The notes under the pieces: generated by a model
The model's database searches: none
What the model was told of the DNA's origin: nothing
The model's input: only the letters and a program-made list of their open reading frames with translations
Shown here: positions 7,694 through 12,639 of the stretch, one piece after another
Numbering within the stretch: position 1 is the stretch's first letter
Layout of the letters: each line of letters starts with the position of its first letter
Translations under genes and position numbers: made by a program
Source: CAZCAQ01 sp964563965
GTDB taxonomy: Bacteria; Patescibacteriota; WWE3; UBA101185; UBA10185
Reading direction: 5' to 3'
DNA length: 14,837 nt
Assembly (NCBI GenBank): GCA_964563965.1
Contig: CAZLZI010000021.1
Span: forward strand, 1-14,837

Positions 7694-7723
7694 ATTATAT
7701 TATATTCTAATGATGTCTAGCAA
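7694..7723 (-). promoter_or_regulatory. Promoter of the HAD gene
   Basis: Read on the minus strand: TTGCTA (7723-7718), an 18-base spacer, then TATAAT (7699-7694), a perfect -10. A second overlapping TATAAT lies at 7704-7699. The predicted transcript would begin only about 4 bases before the ATG at 7683, and no Shine-Dalgarno site is seen, so the mRNA is probably leaderless or nearly so. Confidence 0.55.
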
Positions 7724-7727
7724 TCTG

Positions 7728-7770
7728 ACCCGAAACGTGATAATAGCAAGTATTTATCGTGTGTTCGGGT
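7728..7770. repeat. Long inverted repeat between the HAD and mraZ genes
   Basis: ACCCGAA (7728-7734) pairs with TTCGGGT (7764-7770); inside it AC-GT (7735-7738) pairs with GTGT (7759-7762), two of these being G-T, and GATAA (7739-7743) pairs with TTATC (7754-7758). One base (7763) bulges and the loop is 10 bases. No T-run follows on either strand, and it lies between two divergent genes, so a transcription terminator is unlikely. It sits just upstream of the HAD -35 box, so an operator for a dimeric regulator is the better guess. Confidence 0.6.
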
Positions 7771-7780
7771 AATATTTGTA

Positions 7781-7809
7781 TTGACTGCTGATGTCAGATG
7801 GTGTTTATT
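7781..7809 (+). promoter_or_regulatory. Possible mraZ operon promoter
   Basis: TTGACT (7781-7786) with a 17-base spacer to TTTATT (7804-7809), a four-of-six match. TATAAA at 7813-7818 is a better -10 but has no good -35 at the right distance. Either start would place transcription among the TGG boxes. Confidence 0.35.
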
Positions 7810-7833
7810 GGATATAAATGGTGATTCTTGGTG
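7799..7833 (+). promoter_or_regulatory. MraZ-box-like operator, four TGG repeats at 10-bp spacing
   Basis: TGGTG (7799-7803), TGGAT (7809-7813), TGGTG (7819-7823) and TGGTG (7829-7833) are direct repeats with starts exactly 10 bases apart, just upstream of mraZ. Known MraZ proteins bind short G-rich direct repeats (TGGGN in E. coli) spaced by 5 bases, that is with 10-base periodicity, upstream of their own gene. The site overlaps the probable promoter, so self-repression of the division operon is expected. Confidence 0.6.
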
Positions 7834-7870
7834 AAACACAAATCTTGTATCTGTTACTGGTTAGTTCCAT

Positions 7871-8290
7871 ATGAAAATGTTTCTTGGGGAATACTTCCCA
7901 AATGTAACAAACGGATCAAGACTAGCGCTTCCCAAAAAGCTAAGAGACCAGATCACAGGAGATGACACCATTTTGTCGAAAGGCTTTGAGAAATGCATCT
8001 TTTTGTATGATAGATCTGATTGGATGCAAGAAGCCATTAAGCACGTTGAAAACCCAATAAGCGATCCTAACACTCGAGAACTTAAGAGATATATGTATTC
8101 ATCAGCATCAGAGACAAGTATTGATGGCCAAGGCAGATTAGTTCTACCTCAATCACTTAAAGATTATGCAAACATTGGTGAAAAAGTGGCAGTAATTGGA
8201 GCTGGGGATCATATAGAAATATGGGATATTGACCTTTGGCAAGAGCATTTAGGTAAAATATCTGACAATTTTGCCAACGGTGGGAACTGA
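7871..8290 (+). CDS. mraZ: Transcriptional regulator MraZ
   Basis: DNA-binding regulator, first gene of the division/cell-wall (dcw) cluster. It has 139 residues (family usually 140-150) with two AbrB/SpoVT-type halves: MFLGEYFPNV with NGSRLALP (about 3-22), and ETSIDGQGRLVLPQSLKDYA (about 79-98). The second half keeps the classic DxxGR-x-x-(L/I)P signature; the first reads NGSR where DxKGR is normal, a modest divergence in the DNA-contacting loop. The start may be ATG 7871 or ATG 7877; the family normally begins at MFLGEY, which favours 7877 by homology. Neither has a visible Shine-Dalgarno site. Its TGA shares one base with the rsmH start (TGATG at 8288-8292). Four phased TGG boxes upstream suggest it controls this operon. 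Confidence 0.95.
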   Translation: MKMFLGEYFPNVTNGSRLALPKKLRDQITGDDTILSKGFEKCIFLYDRSDWMQEAIKHVENPISDPNTRELKRYMYSSASETSIDGQGRLVLPQSLKDYANIGEKVAVIGAGDHIEIWDIDLWQEHLGKISDNFANGGN

Positions 8291-9180
8291 TGGAAGGATA
8301 TCACGTACCGGTACTGATAAATGAAGTACTGGAGTATCTGCACATTGAAAAAGGAAAAAAGTATATTGATGCAACACTTGGTGATGGTGGGCACACTATA
8401 GAGATATTAAAACTTGGGGGACATGTTTTGGGTTTAGACTACAGTCCATTAAGTCTTGAAAATGCTGTACAAAGGATAAAGACACTGAACTTAGCTGCTT
8501 CTTTTACACCTGTTCTCGGGAACTTTGCACATATTTATACACTAGCTAAAGACTATGACTTCTCAGATGTATCAGGCATACTCTTTGATCTTGGTTATAG
8601 CTCAACACAGCTAGAAACTGAAGGCATGAGTTTTTTACAAGACCAACCACTTGATATGCGAATTGATAAATCACTTGGAGTTACAGCAAAAGATCTTGTG
8701 AATGCCTTATCAGAACCAGAACTTGCCAGACTTTTTCAAGACTTTGGTGAAGAGAGACTTGCTAGAAGGTTTGCTAAAGCAATTGTAGATTATCGTCGCC
8801 TAAAGAAACTAGAAACCACAACTCAGTTAGCTGACTTGATCAAGGCTTCTGCTCCTTTAAGTTACGACAATCAACGGATCCATCCTGCAACAAGGGCTTT
8901 TATGGCACTTCGGATTGCAGTTAATAACGAACTTGAAAATTTAAGAGACGCACTGCCTCGGGCTGCACAGTTAATTATGGAGTCTAAGCTGCCTGCCGGG
9001 CGAATAGGAGTAATATCCTTTCATTCGCTCGAAGATTTCATAGTTAAATCCTTCGGGAAAACTGTGCAGCCTGTTATAAAAGAGCTGACAAGAAAGCCTA
9101 TTGTACCTACATTGGCAGAAACAAAGGCAAACTCTCGGGCTAGAAGTGCAAAACTTCGTGTCTTTGAAAAACTATTATGA
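8290..9180 (+). CDS. rsmH: 16S rRNA (cytosine-1402-N4)-methyltransferase RsmH (MraW)
   Basis: SAM-dependent methyltransferase acting on C1402 of 16S rRNA in the ribosomal P site. At 296 residues it is near the family's usual 300-315. Seen in order: HVPVLINEVLEYL at the N-terminus, the SAM loop DATLGDGGHT (about 27-36), LFDLGYSSTQL, the PLDMRID motif, the inserted helical domain with EERLARRFAKAIVDYR, HPATRAFMALRIAVNNEL, GVISFHSLEDFIVK and the closing SRARSAKLRVFEKL. All hallmark stretches are intact, so the enzyme should be active. The start is fixed by the TGATG overlap with mraZ and by a GGTGGGA stretch just before it. Its stop overlaps the next start as ATGA (9177-9180). Confidence 0.97.
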   Translation: MEGYHVPVLINEVLEYLHIEKGKKYIDATLGDGGHTIEILKLGGHVLGLDYSPLSLENAVQRIKTLNLAASFTPVLGNFAHIYTLAKDYDFSDVSGILFDLGYSSTQLETEGMSFLQDQPLDMRIDKSLGVTAKDLVNALSEPELARLFQDFGEERLARRFAKAIVDYRRLKKLETTTQLADLIKASAPLSYDNQRIHPATRAFMALRIAVNNELENLRDALPRAAQLIMESKLPAGRIGVISFHSLEDFIVKSFGKTVQPVIKELTRKPIVPTLAETKANSRARSAKLRVFEKLL

Positions 9181-9476
9181 AAATAAAACACTGTAAAACA
9201 TCAAAAACAATATTTTGCTTCTGTCTGTTTGGGTTTATCATTACTTTAGGGATGCAAATGTTTGTGTCCAACAGATTTGCAGTTAAAGGTGCAGAGCTAT
9301 CTACACTTTTAGAAAAACAAAAAGAACTTGAAAAAGAAATATATGCCAAGGAATTAAAACTTTCCCAATTATCCTCCTTAGCCTATGTCGAAAAAGCCGC
9401 TAGTAAGAGTGGTTTTGTTTCCAGTACGCATGTAGTTTATCTAGATAGTCCTACATTTGCTGCAAATATAAGATGA
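9177..9476 (+). CDS. ftsL: FtsL-like septal protein
   Basis: A small 99-residue bitopic protein in the ftsL position between rsmH and ftsI. It has a short basic N-terminus (MKIKHCKTSK), one membrane segment (about residues 11-31), then a probable coiled coil rich in Leu, Glu and Lys (about 38-66) and the SSLAYVEKAASKSGFV segment, which resembles the end of FtsL/DivIC-type proteins where a short helix follows the coiled coil. FtsL proteins bridge FtsB/DivIC and FtsI/FtsW in the divisome, with the C-terminus outside the membrane. FtsL is weakly conserved in sequence, so the call rests on topology, size and gene order. It overlaps both neighbours by 4 bases (ATGA), suggesting coupled synthesis with FtsI. 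Confidence 0.82.
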   Translation: MKIKHCKTSKTIFCFCLFGFIITLGMQMFVSNRFAVKGAELSTLLEKQKELEKEIYAKELKLSQLSSLAYVEKAASKSGFVSSTHVVYLDSPTFAANIR

Positions 9477-11224
9477 GGAGACGCAAAGTTGTAGCATATG
9501 AATTTTTACGGTCAGATGTTTTGGCCCTTGGTTTTGGTTTACTCTCTTTTATCTTCATCGCAAAGTTATATACCATTCAAATACAACGGCATGGTGTATT
9601 GTATGCAAAAGCCCAAGAACAGTACCAAAATTTGTCTACCATCCAAGCAAAGCGAGGAAATATCTATGCTAGAGACATGCAGCCGTTAGCAGCTAGTCAA
9701 AAGGCCTATCTTCTCTACTTTGAACCTAAAGTAGTGACTCATAAAACTCAAGTGTCTCAAACACTGGCTACTATACTTGCCGAAGATAAAGAAGAGCAAG
9801 ATACACTACTTGCTCATTTTAATAAGTTACTTTCTTTAAATCTCTTTTGGGTAGCAGCTAGGCATGAGATTTTACCAGAAACAAAATCCAAGATCGAAGC
9901 CCTTAAACTTCGTGGTATAGGTTTTGAAGAAGAACCAATTAGGTTTTATCCTGAAAAGCGCCTTGCATCTCATGTACTGGGTTATGTTGCTAAAAATAAC
10001 ACTGGAGAAGCACAAGGCTACTTTGGAATAGAAGGCTATTTCAATGGTGATTTAATAGGAAGACCAGGGAGAGTCATCCAAGAAAAAGATGCTTTGGGTA
10101 ATCCCATACTTGTTGGTAAATATAGACGCAATGATCCTATCAATGGTACTGATATTGTTTTGACAATAGATAGAGCTATCCAATACATGGTTGAAAAGAA
10201 ACTTGAAGCAGGTGTTAAAAAATATGAAGCTGACTTTGGGAGTATTATTGTAATGGATCCACTGACAGGAGAAATCTTAGCTTTAGCTAATTTTCCAGCA
10301 TATGATCCAAGCAACATTGTTGTCTATTCTGATAAAGAACACGAACAGTATTTTGATCAACCTATCAATTATGCTGTTTCCGAGGTTTATGAACCAGGAT
10401 CGGTTATTAAAGCACTTACAGTTTCTGCAGGAATAGATAAAGGTGCTATTACAAAAGATTCTACATTCAATGATGCTGGCCCTGTAGAATACTCTGGGTA
10501 TACAGTCGATAACTGGGATTTAAAACATCATAATACTCAAACTATAACCGAGCTCCTACAAAAATCCAACAACATAGGATCCTCTTGGGTAGCTCATCAA
10601 GTTGGTGGTGAGCAGTTATACAAATACTTTCGTAGTTTTGGCTTAGGGAGTAAAACTGGCGTGGAATTAGAAGGTGAAGATTCAGGCTTTCTTAGACATG
10701 ATAAAGAGTTAACAGCAATTGATCTAGCTACATCTGGTTTTGGCCAGGGTATGTCTGCGACCCCTTTGCAAGTACTTAATGCTTTTAATGTTATTGCAAA
10801 CGATGGGATACTACTTAAACCACGCATTGTACGTCAGTTACGTGATAGTCAGCGTACTGTTGAGTTAAACCCAAAACCTATTAAAAAAGTGCTGTCAAAA
10901 TCAACGGCACATACAGTTGAGAGCATGCTTGAAGATGCTGCAAGCGGAGGAGAGGCTAAGTACTTTGTCATCAAGAACTACAGAATAGCCGGTAAAACAG
11001 GAACTGCCCAAATTCCAAAAGACGGTAAATATGATCCAAAAGAAACTAACGCTACATTTGTCGGGTATTTATCAGGTGAGAAGAAAATATCTATACTTGT
11101 AAAACTTAATAGGCCAAAAACTAGCCCATATGCATCTGAAACAGCTGTGCCTATTTGGATGGAAGTAGCAAATGAGATCATTAAATACTATGGTATTGCC
11201 CCTGATAGAGACGTAAGTCTATAA
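9473..11224 (+). CDS. ftsI: Peptidoglycan D,D-transpeptidase FtsI (penicillin-binding protein, class B)
   Basis: Septal class B penicillin-binding protein that crosslinks peptidoglycan during division, 583 residues, anchored by an N-terminal membrane segment (about 13-32) with the rest outside. The dimerisation/pedestal domain covers about 45-230 (KRGNIYARD, then RFYPEKRLASHVLGYV and GYFGIEGYFN). The transpeptidase domain follows with all three active-site motifs: SVIK (S310-K313) in YEPGSVIKALT, SNN (365-367), and KTGT (508-511) followed by ATFVGY. There are no PASTA domains, as in the divisome FtsI of many bacteria and unlike some Gram-positive PBPs. The start overlaps ftsL as ATGA. It ends within TAATG; the next gene probably starts at ATG 11232. 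Confidence 0.95.
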   Translation: MRRRKVVAYEFLRSDVLALGFGLLSFIFIAKLYTIQIQRHGVLYAKAQEQYQNLSTIQAKRGNIYARDMQPLAASQKAYLLYFEPKVVTHKTQVSQTLATILAEDKEEQDTLLAHFNKLLSLNLFWVAARHEILPETKSKIEALKLRGIGFEEEPIRFYPEKRLASHVLGYVAKNNTGEAQGYFGIEGYFNGDLIGRPGRVIQEKDALGNPILVGKYRRNDPINGTDIVLTIDRAIQYMVEKKLEAGVKKYEADFGSIIVMDPLTGEILALANFPAYDPSNIVVYSDKEHEQYFDQPINYAVSEVYEPGSVIKALTVSAGIDKGAITKDSTFNDAGPVEYSGYTVDNWDLKHHNTQTITELLQKSNNIGSSWVAHQVGGEQLYKYFRSFGLGSKTGVELEGEDSGFLRHDKELTAIDLATSGFGQGMSATPLQVLNAFNVIANDGILLKPRIVRQLRDSQRTVELNPKPIKKVLSKSTAHTVESMLEDAASGGEAKYFVIKNYRIAGKTGTAQIPKDGKYDPKETNATFVGYLSGEKKISILVKLNRPKTSPYASETAVPIWMEVANEIIKYYGIAPDRDVSL

Positions 11225-11231
11225 TGCAGCT

Positions 11232-11500
11232 ATGGATACGCAAGAAGTAAGTCTAAACGGCCCCTTTCCGTTGGCTGGGTTTTGGACAAGGTGGTTTGNN
11301 NNNNNNNNNNNNNNNNNNNNNNNNNNNNNNNNNNNNNNNNNNNNNNNNNNNNNNNNNNNNNNNNNNNNNNNNNNNNNNNNNNNNNNNNNNNNNNNNNNTA
11401 CAAACAGACGCTCTATGATATGGCTTCAGGCGTAATTGTTGTAAACACTTCCCCTTACTACCATCCACGTTATCCACTACAGATTTTACCTCAAGAATAA
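11232..11500 (+). CDS. RDD-family membrane protein, interrupted by assembly gap
   Basis: Both visible ends fit one gene. The left part (11232-11298) reads MDTQEVSLNGPFPLAGFWTRWF, with the (Y/L)AGFWxR opening that precedes the first membrane helix of RDD proteins. The right part (11399-11500) contains KQTLYDMASGVIVVN, like the (R/K)xxLHD-x-xxGTxVV ending of that family, and a 17-residue tail to the TAA at 11498-11500. The middle, with the membrane helices, is hidden by the N run. With 100 unknown bases the two ends are in different frames, so the run is a placeholder length; family size suggests roughly 240-300 missing bases. RDD proteins have no single assigned function; some are linked to ion transport. 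It starts 7 bases after ftsI ends, without a Shine-Dalgarno site. Confidence 0.6.
11299..11398. other. Assembly gap of 100 Ns
   Basis: Exactly 100 undetermined bases, the conventional placeholder for a scaffold gap of unknown size. It falls inside the gene after ftsI. Nothing can be said about its content, and a larger missing segment cannot be excluded. Confidence 0.98.
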
Positions 11501-11501
11501 C

Positions 11502-12485
11502 TTAAGGTTTGTTCTCAATGGTTGCCGACGAGTCATCAAATACTTTCTTTAGATCACTCTTGAATACATCATACGAGCCCCCAATTGGTGCCAGTACCCA
11601 AGCACCACCATATTCTGCCATAGGAGGAGTGAATAGGTAGTCATAATCCATGTATTTGGAAGTTATTTGATATTTCTCCCAGTCTTTATGTAAATCCCAA
11701 AGGTACGTTGCATCAGACAGGGCTATATTGGTGTCCATTCTGCCTTTTGTTACCATATCCAGTGCTTTCGCAATTTCCATGTTTTTAAAAATACTTTCAG
11801 GTTGTTTTACAGCTTGTAACATGCCTTTTAGAATAAGATGTTGTCTTTTCATTCTTCCCCAGTCGCCATTATCGTTATCTCCTTTTCGACTTCGGGAGAA
11901 TATGAGAGCTCTTTTGCCACTTAACTTTTCTTCGCCTTGAGTAAATGTTACCGTTTGGTATTCAAAAGTTTCATCTACCGGGTATTGAGAATCAGTGAAC
12001 GTAGTTTCAACAGTAACCGGTACACCTCCCATAGAATCCACTATCCATTCAAAGTCTACAAAGTCAGTCAGTATATACTTATCAGGTTTTATGCCCGTAA
12101 TAGTCTCCAGTGCTGTTTGAAGACCACTCCATCCTTCGGATGAGTAGGTGGCATTTAGCCTACCACCATTCCACCAAAGATCTCTTGGTAGAGATACGAG
12201 GAGTGCTTTGTTTTTTGCTTTGTCGATGGATACCACTACCATAATATCTGTTCGATAGCCTTCATCTTTACTCCTACGGTCTATACCTAGTAGCACCATA
12301 TTAATGCGCTCTTCAGTTTGCAACTTGCTACCTGTTTTAATTGTTGTTTCATTTTGCTTAGCAGGTGCATTACTTAAGGGTTCGATTACTTTTTCGGTGG
12401 GTCTTAAGCTAATATATGCAATGTAAGTAAGAAAGAAAACAGCAAGTGAAGCCATAAAGACTAGTATATATTTTGTTAATTTCAT
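11502..12485 (-). CDS. LytR-CpsA-Psr (LCP) family glycopolymer ligase
   Basis: LCP enzymes move polyprenyl-linked glycopolymers such as teichoic acids or capsule onto peptidoglycan outside the membrane. The protein has a signal anchor (about residues 5-26, KYILVFMASLAVFFLTY), a short linker rich in Lys, Thr and Glu, then the LCP domain from about residue 60. Signature stretches: VLLGIDRR with D69, YRTD (R78, D80), SLPRDLW (R101, D102), the KLSGKRALIFSRSRKGD segment (R198, R200) and DWGRMKRQ (D208, R211, R214), which hold the residues for pyrophosphate and lipid phosphate binding. I chose ATG at 12485 (327 residues): the frame can be extended to a TTG at 12527, but that puts 14 unrelated residues before the membrane anchor. 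It lies tail to tail with the RDD gene, 1 base apart, leaving no room for a terminator. It implies a monoderm-like, polymer-decorated wall. Confidence 0.92.
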   Translation of the reverse strand: MKLTKYILVFMASLAVFFLTYIAYISLRPTEKVIEPLSNAPAKQNETTIKTGSKLQTEERINMVLLGIDRRSKDEGYRTDIMVVVSIDKAKNKALLVSLPRDLWWNGGRLNATYSSEGWSGLQTALETITGIKPDKYILTDFVDFEWIVDSMGGVPVTVETTFTDSQYPVDETFEYQTVTFTQGEEKLSGKRALIFSRSRKGDNDNGDWGRMKRQHLILKGMLQAVKQPESIFKNMEIAKALDMVTKGRMDTNIALSDATYLWDLHKDWEKYQITSKYMDYDYLFTPPMAEYGGAWVLAPIGGSYDVFKSDLKKVFDDSSATIENKP

Positions 12486-12639
12486 AGTATTTATTTTACC
12501 GCAGACCGAGCATTCTACAATGAACAAATGATAATGTACTTTAAACCTGAAATTTATACTGTGCTCATTTAGACTGTGTTATTCATAGCCTTTATCATTC
12601 GTACTCGAGAATACAAAATGATCCTGTTAAGATATAAGT
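12486..12639. promoter_or_regulatory. Divergent intergenic region between the LCP and helical-repeat genes
   Basis: About 154 bases that must hold the starts for two divergent genes. On the plus strand TATAAG at 12633-12638 resembles a -10 but is too close to the ATG at 12640 to serve that start. TTTATC (12591-12596) and TACAAA (12612-12617) form only a weak pair with a 15-base spacer. No RNA gene, terminator or strong repeat is seen. Confidence 0.3.

Noticed and set aside
8288..9476. Possible UGA recoding, as in some Patescibacteria.
   Set aside because: TGA ends mraZ, rsmH and ftsL exactly where the family sequence ends and the next gene begins, so UGA acts as a stop.
10036..10317. A 93-codon open frame on the minus strand within ftsI.
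   Set aside because: ftsI is certain here; the antisense translation has no recognisable motif.
11224..11250. Mini-ORF of 8 codons starting in the TAATG overlap at the end of ftsI.
   Set aside because: Too short to judge; the ATG at 11232 in another frame fits the RDD start better. It could serve only for translational re-initiation.
11213..11255. Direct repeat GTAAGTCTA at 11213-11221 and 11247-11255 around the end of ftsI and the start of the next gene.
   Set aside because: Only 9 identical bases, both coding for a Val-Ser-Leu stretch; too short to support an attachment site or duplication.
12486..12527. Longer form of the LCP protein starting at TTG 12527 with a CxxC pair.
   Set aside because: The ATG at 12485 puts the signal anchor at the N-terminus as expected; the extra 14 residues have no family support.
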